Assembly: GCF_000381025.1 (NCBI RefSeq)
Contig: NZ_KB905822.1
Location: 186,001 to 250,000 of the forward strand
DNA length: 64,000 bases
Direction of reading: 5' to 3'
Source of the DNA: Streptomyces sulphureus DSM 40104
Lineage (GTDB): Bacteria; Actinomycetota; Actinomycetes; Streptomycetales; Streptomycetaceae
This document shows positions 50,976-60,800 of this stretch, piece after piece. Both the position numbers and the translations under genes were made by a program. The notes under the pieces are model-generated. The model was not told the DNA's origin. It saw nothing but the letters and a program-made list of their open reading frames with translations, and made no database searches. Each line of letters starts with the position of its first letter. Position 1 is the stretch's first letter.

Positions 50976-52000
50976 GTTCCTCTTCCACGGACGGGCTGGA
51001 ATATCGCGGACAGGACGTCGGCGACCAGGTTGAGCGCCACGGTGACGCACGTGGTGAGCATGGCGACGGCGAGGACCACGGGCGCGTCCCTCGCGGCGGC
51101 GGCCTCCACGAGTGCCGCGGCGATCCCCGGGTATCCGAAGAGCGTCTCGGCGATGAGCGTCCCGCCCAGGAGATAGGAGACGTGCCGAGCGAGCACGGGG
51201 ACGGCGGGGACGACGGCGCCCGGCACGACCCAGCGCAGCACCACGCGCCACTCCGGTACGCCGCTCAACCGCGCGACCTGCACGGCCTCACCGTGCGCGG
51301 CCTCGACAGTGGCTGCCCGGATGAGGCGCACGTTCTGTGCCAGGCACGCGGAGACGAGCGTGGCCACCGGCAACACCAGCAGACTGGGCCGGCCCATCGG
51401 GTGCTCTCCTGCGGAGAGCGTGGAGACGGCCGGCAGCCAGCCCAGCCACGTCGCGAAGCACAGCACGAGCACTGTCCCGGCGACGAACTCGGGGACGCTC
51501 ACCAGCGTGAGGACGGAGGCGGACACGATCCGGTCCGCACGCCTGCCGGCGCGCAATCCGGACCACAGCCCGAGCGTGAGAGCGAGCGGGACGAGCACGG
51601 CGATGGCGACGGTCCCCAACAGCAGGGAGTTGAGGGCACGTTCACTGACGAGCCGGGAGACCTCGCCTCCCTGGGCGTAGGAGATGCCGAGGTCGCCTCG
51701 CAGGGCGTGCGTGAGCCACCGGAGGTAGCGCTGGGGGAAGGGAGCGTCCAACCCCAGCGCGTGCCGGAGCGCCTCGACCCGCTCGGGAGTCGCTCCGCCC
51801 TGCCGGGAGAGCTGCGCCGTGGCCGCGTCCCCCGGCGCGAGGTCCGTGGCGAGGAAGACGAGCACGGACACGAGCAGGAGCACGGCGACCGAGGCGAAGA
51901 GCCGGCGTACGACCAGGACGGCGAGACCCCGGGTCCGTGAGGTGCGCGCTTCGGGAAGGGGGTCCGCCGCCGGGGGACGGCGGTCCTGCACCCTACTCAC
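50972..52000 (-). CDS. Peptide/nickel-type ABC transporter permease (DppB type)
   Basis: A 342-residue permease with six helices. The start helix VVRRLFASVAVLLLVSVLVF and LGLDAPFPQRYLRWL, GDLGISY are DppB/NikB family features; an EAA loop lies at VEAAHGEAVQVARLSGVPEW. GTG 52000 overlaps the binding-protein stop as GTGA and gives a short cytosolic N-terminus; the frame is open beyond. It pairs with the permease part of the downstream fusion. Confidence 0.87.
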   Translation of the reverse strand: MSRVQDRRPPAADPLPEARTSRTRGLAVLVVRRLFASVAVLLLVSVLVFLATDLAPGDAATAQLSRQGGATPERVEALRHALGLDAPFPQRYLRWLTHALRGDLGISYAQGGEVSRLVSERALNSLLLGTVAIAVLVPLALTLGLWSGLRAGRRADRIVSASVLTLVSVPEFVAGTVLVLCFATWLGWLPAVSTLSAGEHPMGRPSLLVLPVATLVSACLAQNVRLIRAATVEAAHGEAVQVARLSGVPEWRVVLRWVVPGAVVPAVPVLARHVSYLLGGTLIAETLFGYPGIAAALVEAAAARDAPVVLAVAMLTTCVTVALNLVADVLSAIFQPVRGRGT

Positions 52001-53583
52001 GGGGCGAGGAAGGCGTCCCGCAGGGACGGATACTCGGCCCATCCGAGCGCCTTGACGCCCTGGGCCTCGGGGGTCGCGGCAGCCGCACTGGGCAGCCTGG
52101 CGAAGACGGCGTCTCCGCCCTTCTCGTGCAGGTAGTGCTGGACGTCGGAGACGGCTCGCTTCCGGTCGGTCTCCGAGACCGCTCGCCGCATGTCGTCGAG
52201 GAGGCTCTCCAGGCGCCGGGGTGCCTTGCCGGTGAAGGGGTAACTGGCGTTGCTGCCGTAGTAGTTGGACAGTTCGAGAGGGAGTGGCATGGGGGAGTAC
52301 GCCGCTGACTGGATCGGCGTGTGCAGCAGCTTGTCGGTGTCGCCGTAGTAGTCGGCGGCCGGCACCTTGTCCAACTCGACGCGGAGATCCGCCGCTTCGG
52401 CCTGCTGGACGAACGCCGAGGCGCTCTCCACCGTGCCGTACGCGACGGCGGCTGTGCGCAGGGTGACGCCCTTCCCGCCGAGTCCCGCCTTCTTCAGCAG
52501 AGCCTTTGCGCGGTCCGGGTCGTGCTCGCGTGCGGGCAGGTCGTCCGCGTACCAGGGCTGGTGCATGCCGCGAGCGTCGTGGGCCGCCTCTCCGAAGCCC
52601 AGGGTCACGGTCTTGACCATGGCTTCCCTGTCGATGGCGTACTTGACGGCTTCGGCGAGCGCCGCGGAGGTGAACGGAGGCACGTCCAGGTTCATGGCGA
52701 AGGCGAGTTCCGTCCACAGCTCCTTCGGCGGCAGGAGGATGCGCAGCCTCTCGTTGGCCTTCTCGGCTCGCGCCGTCGCCAGGGAGACGCCGCCCGCGTA
52801 GTCGAACTGGCCCGACTTGAGGCCGCTCAGTCGGGCTGCGGCGTCGCCGACCGAGAACAGCTCGACCTCGTCCAGGTACGGGCCACCGCTGTCGGCGTCC
52901 CAGTACTCCTTGTTGGCCTCGAGCAGGCTGCTCTTGCCCGGCGACCACTTCTTCAGCACGAACGGCCCGGTTCCCGGGGCCTTGTTCAGGTTCTCGGTGC
53001 CGTCGGGGAAGATGAACATGGACTGCGCCAGGGCCAGATCGAAGGATCCGTCCGGCTGCTTGAGCGGGAGGACGAGCGTGCGGTCGTGGCGTACGCGCGC
53101 CTTGGCGAGGTCGGCGTTGGCCAGCAGCGCGGCCTGGCCGCCGGGGTGTTTCGCGATGGTGCGCAGGCTGAAGAGCACGTCGTGTGCATCGAGTTGGGCG
53201 CCGTCGCTGAAGCGGACGCCCTTGCGTACCCTGATCGTCCACTGGGTGGCGTCGGCGTTGTGCTCCACCGACTCGGCCAGCCGCCACACCGGCTTGTTGC
53301 CTTCCAGCTCTCCGAGGGTGTCCCACACTATGCGCGCCCGCACGTAGTCCACGACGGTCGCGGTCGCCTGGACCACGCTCGTCGATTCGGCGCTTCCTCC
53401 GGCGAAGGCGGCGCGCAGTCTGCCGCCCTTGCGCGGCTTTCCGGAGTAGGACTCCTCGGCTGCGGGAGTCCCGTCGTTGCCGCAGCCGGTGAGGAGACCG
53501 CCGACGGCGAGCGCGGCGGCCCCGCCGGCTCCGCGGGAGAGCACCGCGCGCCGGGAGAGTCTGGAGAGGGGTGTCTTTTCCAC
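51997..53583 (-). CDS. ABC transporter substrate-binding lipoprotein (SBP family 5)
   Basis: A 528-residue cluster C solute receptor. GTG 53583 follows AAGGAG and begins a twin-arginine lipoprotein signal (LSRLSRRAVLSRG, then GGLLTGC). The body has VWDTLGEL, VRKGVRFSDGAQLDAHDVLFSL and GTGPFVLKKWSPG, as in DppA/NikA/OppA proteins. Ligand unknown: peptides, metal complexes or opine-like metallophores are all known for this family. It is coupled to the permease genes and lies 76 bp after asparagine synthetase. Confidence 0.87.
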   Translation of the reverse strand: MEKTPLSRLSRRAVLSRGAGGAAALAVGGLLTGCGNDGTPAAEESYSGKPRKGGRLRAAFAGGSAESTSVVQATATVVDYVRARIVWDTLGELEGNKPVWRLAESVEHNADATQWTIRVRKGVRFSDGAQLDAHDVLFSLRTIAKHPGGQAALLANADLAKARVRHDRTLVLPLKQPDGSFDLALAQSMFIFPDGTENLNKAPGTGPFVLKKWSPGKSSLLEANKEYWDADSGGPYLDEVELFSVGDAAARLSGLKSGQFDYAGGVSLATARAEKANERLRILLPPKELWTELAFAMNLDVPPFTSAALAEAVKYAIDREAMVKTVTLGFGEAAHDARGMHQPWYADDLPAREHDPDRAKALLKKAGLGGKGVTLRTAAVAYGTVESASAFVQQAEAADLRVELDKVPAADYYGDTDKLLHTPIQSAAYSPMPLPLELSNYYGSNASYPFTGKAPRRLESLLDDMRRAVSETDRKRAVSDVQHYLHEKGGDAVFARLPSAAAATPEAQGVKALGWAEYPSLRDAFLAP

Positions 53584-53659
53584 TGTGCTCCTTCTGATTC
53601 TGGGCGTGCCCGCAGGTTCGGTGCCTGTCGAGCCGACGAGCGCGAGTTGGCCGGCCGGG

Positions 53660-55501
53660 TCAGGAGAGGTCCACATCGGGCTGGTAGAGGTCGAACCAGT
53701 GGTGGAGGTCGAGGACGCGTTCCAGTCCGAGCCGACCGTCGCTGGGCAGGGACTCGGGCTCGGTGGCGACCCGCTCGGTGAGCCAGTCCCGGTCGACGAG
53801 TTCGAAGACCGGCGACCCGCGCTCGGCGAGGACCTCGCGTGCCTGCTCCTGGAGGGCCTTGGCGTAACGGGGGTCCTGGGTGGTCGGGTAGGGGCTCTTC
53901 GTCCGGTCGACGACGGACGCGGGCAGCGCGTCCCGGACCGCTTCCCGCAGCAGGCTCTTCTCCCTGCCGTCGAAGCTCTTCATCGACCAGGGAGCGTTGT
54001 AGACGTACTCCACGAGCCGGTGGTCGGCGAACGGAACGCGCACCTCGAGGCCCACGGCCATGGACAGCCGGTCCTTGCGGTCCAACAGCGCACGGACGAG
54101 CCGGGTCAGGTGCAGATGGGAGATGGTCCGCATTTTGCGTTCCGTCTCGGACTCGCCGTCGAGATGCTCCACCCCGGCGACGGCCTCCGCGTACTGGTCC
54201 GCGATGTACGAGGGGATGTCCAGCCTTTCCCGCACTCGGGGGTGGAGCAGCGCAGTGCGGTCGGTGGTGTGCGCGTTCTGGAAGGCCAGCCAGGGGAAGG
54301 TGGGTGCGTCCCGCGCCGCAGGGTGGTGGAACCAGATGTAGCCACCGAAGAGTTCATCGGCGAACTCCCCGGAGAGCGTCACTGTGGAGTGCTCCCGTAT
54401 CGCACGGAAGAGCAGGTACATGGAGGAGTCGATGTCCCCCAGGCCCACCGGTATGTCCCTCGCCCGTACAACGGCCCTGCGCAGCTCCGGATCGACGAGT
54501 TCGGAGGGGTCGAGAACCACGTCGCGGTGCTCGGTACGGACGTGGGCGACGACGTCCCGGATGAACGGGGTGTCCGGGGTCTCGCGCATCTCGTCCGGGG
54601 CGAAGGACGACTCCTGGCCGAGGAAGTCGACCGAGAAGGTGCGCAGTTGCTCGCCGAGTTCCCGTACGTGCGGGGCGGTCAGCGCGGTGACGGCGCTGGA
54701 GTCGAGGCCGCCCGAGAGCAGCGCGCACAGCGGCACGTCGGAGACCGACTGGCGCTGCGCCGTGTCGCCGAGCAGCTCCCGTACCCGCTCGACAGTGCTC
54801 TCCCGGTCGTCGGTGTGTTCCCTCGTCGGGAGGGACCAGTACGTGCGGTGCCGGATGCCCTGCCGGTCCACCGTCGTGACGGTGCCGGGCTCCACCTCGC
54901 TCATGCCCTTCCACAGCGACCAGCCGGGGGCCTTCGTGAAGCCGATCAGTTCGTGCAGGCAGTCGAGGTCCACCACCCGCTGTGCGCGGGGGTTGGCGAG
55001 TATCGCTTTCGGTTCCGAGCCGAAGAGGACACCGTCCGCCGTCGGGTAGAGGTACAGCGGCTTGACGCCCATCCGGTCGCGCACGAGGAGGAGTGTGTCC
55101 TTGCGCGCGTCCCAGAGGGCGAAGGCGTACATGCCGTTGAGCCGGTCGACGGCTTGTTCGCCCCACTCCAGGTAGGCGTTGAGAACCACTTCGGTGTCGC
55201 TTTCGGTGCGGAAGTGGTGGCCGAGTCCGCGCAGACGGTGGCGCAGTTCCGCGAAGTTGTAGGTCTCCCCGGTGTAGACGAGGGTGACCTCGCCCCGGGG
55301 GGTGGTGGCCGTCATGGGCTGGATGCCGCCCGGGGGATCGATCACCGCAAGGCGCCGATGTCCCAGGGCCACGTGGGTGCGCACCCACGTGCCGGAAGCG
55401 TCGGGACCCCGGTCCGACATGGTGGCGGTCATGGCGTCGACGGTCTTCTGGTGGGCGGTCAGGTCGTCGTTGAACGCGACCCAGCCGGCGATTCCGCACA
55501 T
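53660..55501 (-). CDS. Asparagine synthase (glutamine-hydrolysing) family protein
   Basis: A 613-residue AsnB-type amidotransferase. The N-terminal glutaminase begins with the catalytic Cys2 (MCGIAGWVAF) and has YTGETYNFAELR. The C-terminal synthetase has the PP-loop ALLSGGLDSSAV for ATP and SGEFADELFGGYIWF. All key residues seem intact. Inside this cluster it may amidate a carboxylate of the product or make asparagine for assembly; family members act in secondary metabolism in both ways. It lies 52 bp after the P450 gene in the same minus-strand operon. Primary asparagine synthesis is also possible. Confidence 0.85.
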   Translation of the reverse strand: MCGIAGWVAFNDDLTAHQKTVDAMTATMSDRGPDASGTWVRTHVALGHRRLAVIDPPGGIQPMTATTPRGEVTLVYTGETYNFAELRHRLRGLGHHFRTESDTEVVLNAYLEWGEQAVDRLNGMYAFALWDARKDTLLLVRDRMGVKPLYLYPTADGVLFGSEPKAILANPRAQRVVDLDCLHELIGFTKAPGWSLWKGMSEVEPGTVTTVDRQGIRHRTYWSLPTREHTDDRESTVERVRELLGDTAQRQSVSDVPLCALLSGGLDSSAVTALTAPHVRELGEQLRTFSVDFLGQESSFAPDEMRETPDTPFIRDVVAHVRTEHRDVVLDPSELVDPELRRAVVRARDIPVGLGDIDSSMYLLFRAIREHSTVTLSGEFADELFGGYIWFHHPAARDAPTFPWLAFQNAHTTDRTALLHPRVRERLDIPSYIADQYAEAVAGVEHLDGESETERKMRTISHLHLTRLVRALLDRKDRLSMAVGLEVRVPFADHRLVEYVYNAPWSMKSFDGREKSLLREAVRDALPASVVDRTKSPYPTTQDPRYAKALQEQAREVLAERGSPVFELVDRDWLTERVATEPESLPSDGRLGLERVLDLHHWFDLYQPDVDLS

Positions 55502-55553
55502 GTGTCCACTTCCTCGGTTGCAAGGGTTGTTCGGCCGGAGCGCAGTGGGCCGC

Positions 55554-56762
55554 TCAGTCCAGAAGGACGGGCAGGGACTCGAGACCGTGCATGGCGGTGC
55601 TGGCGCGCCATTTCAACTTCCCGGCGGGCACGGCGAGTTCGATCCGGGAGTAGGAAGCCAGCAGACGGCCGAGTGCGACCTCCCCCTCCAGGCGGCCCAG
55701 GGGCGCTCCCACACAGAAGTGGATGCCGTGTCCGAAGCCGAGATGACCGCCGGCAGAGCGGGTGATGTCGAAGCGGTCGGGGTCATCGAACTGGGAGCCG
55801 TCCCTGTTGACGCCGAGGAGAGAGACCATCACGAACTCCCCTGCCGGGATGGTGACACCGTCGATGTCGACGGGCGCGGTGGTGTACCTCGGTGAGGAGA
55901 GGTTGTTGGGGGTCTCGTACCGGAGGCACTCCTCCACCGCGTCCGGCAGGAGGCCCGGGTCCGCCCGCAGCGCGGCGAGTTGGTCGGGGTTGCGCAGCAG
56001 CGCCAACAGGCCGCTGCCGATGAGGCTCACCGTGGTCTCGTAGCCGCCGATGAGGAGGACGAAGGTCATGGCGACCAGTTCGCTGACAGTGAGCCGGTCA
56101 CCGTCCTCGCTGATCTCCAGCAGCGCGGAGAGCAGGCCGTCGGTGGGAGCGTTCTTCTTCCGCTCCAGCAGCTCGGTGAGGTACTGGGCCATCGACGCGG
56201 AGGCTCGCCCGATCTCCTCCGGCGAGGCGGCGGAGACCAGCACGCTCGACCAGGTGGAGAAGGACTCCCGGTCGTCGGCCGGAATCCCGAGCAGCTCGCA
56301 TATCACCCTGATGGGGAGTGGGTAGGCGTACGCCTCCAGCAGTTCCACCGGTCCCTCGGTGCGGAACTCGGCGATCAGTTCGTCCGCGATCTGGACGATC
56401 CGGGGACGCAGCCCGGCGATGGTCCGCGGGGTGAACGCCTTGTTCACCAGCTTGCGCAGCCGAGTGTGGTCCGGTGGGTCCACGTTGAGCAGGTGACGGG
56501 CCAGATCGCTGGAGAACGTGCTGGGTTTGCCATCCGACAGCTCCCTGAGGCGTTCCAGCCGGTCATAGACGCCGTGGCTGCTCAGCCGCGCGTCCATGAG
56601 CAGCGTCCGCGCCTGTTCGTGGCCGGTGACCAGCCAGACGGGAAGGCCCGTCGGCAGGACCACGGGAAGGACCGGGCCCTTCTCCCGCAGTGCGGCGGCG
56701 GCCGTGTGCGGGTCGTGCATGAAGTCGTTGTCGAGGAGCAGGCGTTCGGCCGGCAGGCTCAT
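55554..56762 (-). CDS. Cytochrome P450 (CYP105/107-like)
   Basis: A 402-residue soluble bacterial P450. I-helix motif LLIGGYETTVS, ExxR in EECLRYE and haem loop FGHGIHFCVGAPLGRLEG. HLLNVDPPDHTRLRKLV is the class-specific C-helix region. Such enzymes tailor NRPS and polyketide products; coelibactin-type clusters also contain one. Its ATG overlaps the stop of a 44-codon ORF (ATGA). Confidence 0.9.
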   Translation of the reverse strand: MSLPAERLLLDNDFMHDPHTAAAALREKGPVLPVVLPTGLPVWLVTGHEQARTLLMDARLSSHGVYDRLERLRELSDGKPSTFSSDLARHLLNVDPPDHTRLRKLVNKAFTPRTIAGLRPRIVQIADELIAEFRTEGPVELLEAYAYPLPIRVICELLGIPADDRESFSTWSSVLVSAASPEEIGRASASMAQYLTELLERKKNAPTDGLLSALLEISEDGDRLTVSELVAMTFVLLIGGYETTVSLIGSGLLALLRNPDQLAALRADPGLLPDAVEECLRYETPNNLSSPRYTTAPVDIDGVTIPAGEFVMVSLLGVNRDGSQFDDPDRFDITRSAGGHLGFGHGIHFCVGAPLGRLEGEVALGRLLASYSRIELAVPAGKLKWRASTAMHGLESLPVLLD

Positions 56763-56893
56763 GAAAGTCTCTTTCCCTTCTGCGACGTCGAGGGGGGACG
56801 GCGGCCGGGCGTCGGCGGGCTCGCCAGGGGCTGCGACAGCGTGACCACCAAGGTGTGTGCCGTCCTGCGTGCGGTGTGCAGAACGCGTGGCAT
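56759..56893 (-). CDS. Small basic ORF coupled to the P450 gene
   Basis: A 44-codon frame from ATG 56893 with AAGGGAG 4-5 nt before it; its stop overlaps the P450 start as ATGA. It encodes a basic peptide: MPRVLHTARRTAHTLVVTL, then a Pro/Ser-rich stretch ending KGKRLS. No family is recognised. It may be a real small protein, or a translated leader that ensures coupled P450 synthesis. Confidence 0.4.
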   Translation of the reverse strand: MPRVLHTARRTAHTLVVTLSQPLASPPTPGRRPPSTSQKGKRLS

Positions 56894-56952
56894 CGGTCTC
56901 CCTTCGGGAGGTGACGCGGGGGTTCGGACGGGGCGCGGTCGATGGCGCACGG

Positions 56953-57720
56953 TCAGTTCCCGGTCAGAAGCCCGTGCACGGTGGCGACGACGGGTGCGGG
57001 CCGGTCGGCGAGGTAGAAGTGGCCTCCGCGGAAGGCGCGCAGCCGGAACGTGTCGGTCGTCCGGCTCTCCCAGCCCTGCGCTTCCTCCCGCGTCAACTCG
57101 CCGTCCTCCGTGCCGACAAGTGCCGTGATCGGGCAGGGAAGCGCGCCACGGGGCGACGGCTCCCACGTCTCGATCACCCGGTAGTCGCCGCGGACGGCAG
57201 GCAGGAGCACCGTGCGGACCTCCGGAGACGCCAACAGCTCCGGCGGTGTCCCGCCCAGCCGTACGAGTTCGGCCGCGAGGGCGTCGTCGTCCAGGAGGTG
57301 GACGGTGCCCCGATGGTGGAACTGGGGAGCTTCCCGAGCCGAGACGAAGAGGTGGGCCGGGTCCCGGTGGCCTTCCTTGAGGAGGCGGAGCGCGAGTTCG
57401 TACGCGACGGTCGCCCCCATGCTGTGGCCGAAGAGGGCCCAGGGCCGGTCGAGGAGTGGAGCGAGGGCCGGGGCGAGGTCCTCCACGAGGGCGTCCAAGT
57501 CGCGTGGCTGCGCGTCCTCCAGGCGGTCCGCACGTCCGGGCGGGCACACCAGCACCGGCTCGATACGCGGCGGCAGCAGCGCCGCCCACTCGCGATAGAG
57601 CGCAGGTGAACCTCCGGCGTGGGGAAGGCAGATCAGCCGCAGCGCCGGGTTCGGGGAGGGGCGGGGACGGCGCAGCCAGCGGGCTGTCGCGGGGGGATGC
57701 GCGTCCGGCGCGTGGGCCAT
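56953..57720 (-). CDS. Type II thioesterase
   Basis: A 255-residue alpha/beta hydrolase that frees mis-primed or stalled carrier proteins of NRPS lines. ICLPHAGGSPALYREWAALL opens the domain; the nucleophile is in FGHSMGATVAYEL, and FRGGHFYL gives the His. It is the first gene of the long minus-strand operon (thioesterase, small ORF, P450, asparagine synthetase, importer), divergent from the NRPS and sharing the Zur-like box at 57816-57830. YbtT and SCO7687-type proteins hold the same place in related clusters. Confidence 0.9.
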   Translation of the reverse strand: MAHAPDAHPPATARWLRRPRPSPNPALRLICLPHAGGSPALYREWAALLPPRIEPVLVCPPGRADRLEDAQPRDLDALVEDLAPALAPLLDRPWALFGHSMGATVAYELALRLLKEGHRDPAHLFVSAREAPQFHHRGTVHLLDDDALAAELVRLGGTPPELLASPEVRTVLLPAVRGDYRVIETWEPSPRGALPCPITALVGTEDGELTREEAQGWESRTTDTFRLRAFRGGHFYLADRPAPVVATVHGLLTGN

Positions 57721-57815
57721 GGGGCTGTCCTTCGGGGTCTTCCGCCGAGTGCGGGGTGGGCGGCATGGGTGGGCTGTTGCTCAGGACGCTAGACGACCCA
57801 CCCCTCTATTGTAAA

Positions 57816-57830
57816 TGAAAATCATATCCA
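57816..57830. promoter_or_regulatory. Zur-box-like element 2 (thioesterase / NRPS divergent promoter)
   Basis: TGAAAATCATATCCA matches TGAAAATnATTTTCA except at two positions. For the NRPS, -35 TTGTAA (57809-57814) and -10 TACTGT (57832-57837) are 17 bp apart, and the element fills that spacer. On the minus strand a TACAAT -10 (57808-57813) abuts it. Flanking ATTG/CAAT extend the dyad. Repression by zinc-bound Zur is the likely control. Confidence 0.65.
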
Positions 57831-57881
57831 ATACTGTGGCGAGCGGTTGTTCTGAACGACGTGGAGAGAAGGCGGACGCGG

Positions 57882-60800
57882 ATGACCCAGGACAGTGCTG
57901 AGCAGCCGATGGACTTCGCGAAGGCGGTCAGCCGGACACTCGGCTGCGCGGTGGGGGACCTGACCGACGAGGCGGACCTCATCCAGCTCGGACTGGATTC
58001 GCTCGCCATGATGCGCCTGGCTGGACGATGTCGACGCGAAGGTCTGGACATCACCTTCGCCGACCTGGTCAGCGCCCCGAACCTGGGCGCCTGGAAGCAG
58101 TTGGCGGCGAGGCGCGCGAAGCCGGACCCGGTGGCCCAACCCGCCGCTTCGGTCGACGAGTACGAGCCTTTCGAACTGGCCCTCATGCAGCACGCGTACT
58201 GGGCAGGGCGTCAGGAAGAGGAGCTGCTCGGCGGCGTACCGGCGCACTTCTACCACGAGTTCGACGGCACGGACGTGGACCCGGAACGCCTCGAGTCCGC
58301 GGTGCGCGCGGTTCTCGGGCGGCACGGGATGCTGCGCGTCGAGATCCTGGACGACGGACGCCAGCGCATTCACCCCGAGGCGGCGTGGTCAGGACTGCCC
58401 GTGCAGGATCTGCGCGATCTGCCGCGCGGGGAAGCCGAGGAACTGCTGGGGCAGATGCGTGACGACCTGTCACACGGCAGGGACGGCGGGAACGCCGGAG
58501 TGCTCGATGTGCGGCTCAGCCTGCTGCCCGAGTCGATCCGCCCGGCAGGCACTCGCCTGCACATCAACCTCGACATGATCGCCGCGGACGCGCTCAGTCT
58601 TCGCGTACTCCTGGCTGACCTGGCCCACGCCTACGCGCACCCCGAAGCCCCCCGCGAGCCGCTCGGTTGCAGCTTCCCCCAATACCTCGCCCAGCGGCGC
58701 GCCTTGCGGGCGTCCCCGGAGCGTGCGACCGGGTTGGAGGCGGACTTGGAGTACTGGCGGCAACGGCTGCCGGAGCTGCCCAACGCCCCGCAACTGCCCG
58801 TCCTCGGCACCGAACCCGATCCGCGTCGAGCGCGAGTGGTGCGCCGGCACCTGTTCCTGGACGCCTCGCGCATGCGGCAGTTCGAGGAGGCGGCGCGACA
58901 GCACGGCGTGACCTCCGCCATGGCACTGGCCACCGTCTTCGCCGAGACCGTCCAGGCGTTCAGCGCGGACCCCGACTTTCTGCTGAACCTCCCGCTCTTC
59001 GATCGTGAGCCGCTGCACGACGACGTCAACTCCATGGTGGGCGACTTCACTTCATCGGTGCTGCTCGCCTGGGAGGGTGCCCGACCGGGCTCCTTCGCCG
59101 AACGCGCGGTGCGGCTTCAGGACCGTTTCCACCAGGACGCGGCGCACAGCGGCTGCTCCGGTGTGGAGGTCCTGCGGGAGGCCACCCGGCTGCGGGGCGA
59201 GCGGCTGCTGGCGCCCGTCGTCTACACCAGCGCCCTGGGCCTGGGCGAGCTGTTCCCCGAGACCGTGCGCGACAGCTTCGGCGAGCCCTCCTGGATCATC
59301 TCGCAGGGGCCGCAGGTCTGGCTCGACGCCCAGGTCACGGAGATGGACGGCGGTCTGCTGGTCAACTGGGACGCGCGTGAGGACGCGTTCGTCCCGGGAG
59401 TCCTGGACGCGATGTTCGACGTGTACCGCGCCCTGCTCGACCGCCTGTTGACGAAGGCCGCGGCGTGGGACAGCAGCGTCCCCGCTCTGCTTTCCGAGCG
59501 GCAGCGGCAGGTACGGGACGCGGTCAACGACACGGGCCCTGGCTCGACGACACGTCGGCTCCACGACGGCTTCTTCGAACGGGCCGCTGCTGCTCCGGAG
59601 GCTCCGGCCCTGTTGTGGGGGAGGGAAGGGCGGCTCAGCTACGGCGAGTTGAGGGAGCGGGCCCTCGCCCTCGCGGGCGGTCTGCGGGAGCGCGGAGTGG
59701 TGCCAGGTGATCTCGTGGCGGTCTCCCTCCCGAAAGGTCCTGAACAGATCGTGGGGGTTCTCGGCGTCCTCGCCGCGGGCGCCGCCTATCTGCCGCTCGG
59801 CATCGACCAGCCCGCGGCACGCCGTGCTCGGATCACCGACGCGGCGGACGTGCGACTGGTACTGGACGACACCTCGGTACCCGACGGGGTGACGCCGCTG
59901 CCCGCGCCGGTGCCGGGAGACCCGGCCGACCTCGCGTACGTGATCTACACCTCCGGGTCGACCGGCGAGCCCAAGGGCGTCGAAGTACCGCACGCGGCTG
60001 CGATGAACACCATCGAGGACCTCGTCGACCGGTTCGCGCTGTGCGCCGACGACCGCGCGTTGGCGCTTTCGGCACTCGACTTCGACCTGTCCGTCTTCGA
60101 CGTCTTCGCGCCCCTCGCCGTCGGCGGCTCCCTCGTCTGCGTGGAGGAGACCGACCGACGGGACGCGGTGGTGTGGTCCCTGCTGACGCAGCGCCACGGC
60201 GCCACCGTCGTCAACTGCGTCCCGGCGCTGCTCGACATGTTGGTTACGGGTGCCGGCGAGGGCGAGTTGCGTACGCTGCGGCTCGCCTTGCTCGGCGGGG
60301 ACTGGGTGCCTCTCGACCTTCCGGACCGGCTGCGCGAGGCGGCGCCCGACAGCCGGTGCGTAGCGCTCGGTGGCACCACCGAGACCGCGATCCACTCCAC
60401 CGTGCAGGAGATCCGGAGGGTTCCGGACGACTGGCTGTCCGTGCCGTACGGGACGCCGCTGCGGGGCGTGCGCTGCCGGGTGGTGGACCCGCTCGGCCGG
60501 GACTGCCCCGACTGGACACCGGGCGAACTCTGGATCGGCGGCGCTTCGGTCGCTCTCGGATACCGGAGGGACGGAGCGCGTACTGCCGAACGCTTCCTCC
60601 AGGACGGCGGAGTGCGCTGGTACCGGACGGGCGACCGCGCTCGCTATCGGCCCGACGGCGTCCTGGAGTTTCTCGGCCGCGCCGATCACCAGGTCAAGGT
60701 ACGCGGTCACCGGATCGAACTCGGCGAGATCGAGGCTGCGTTGCGCGATGTTCCCGGCGTCGCGCAGGCGGTCGCCGTCCTGTTCGGGGAGCGGCGCCTG

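Noticed and set aside
53660..57720. A lasso-peptide cluster, because of asparagine synthetase plus a small ORF.
   Set aside because: No B-protein protease or RRE protein is present, and the 44-codon ORF lacks the leader threonine and core pattern of lasso precursors.
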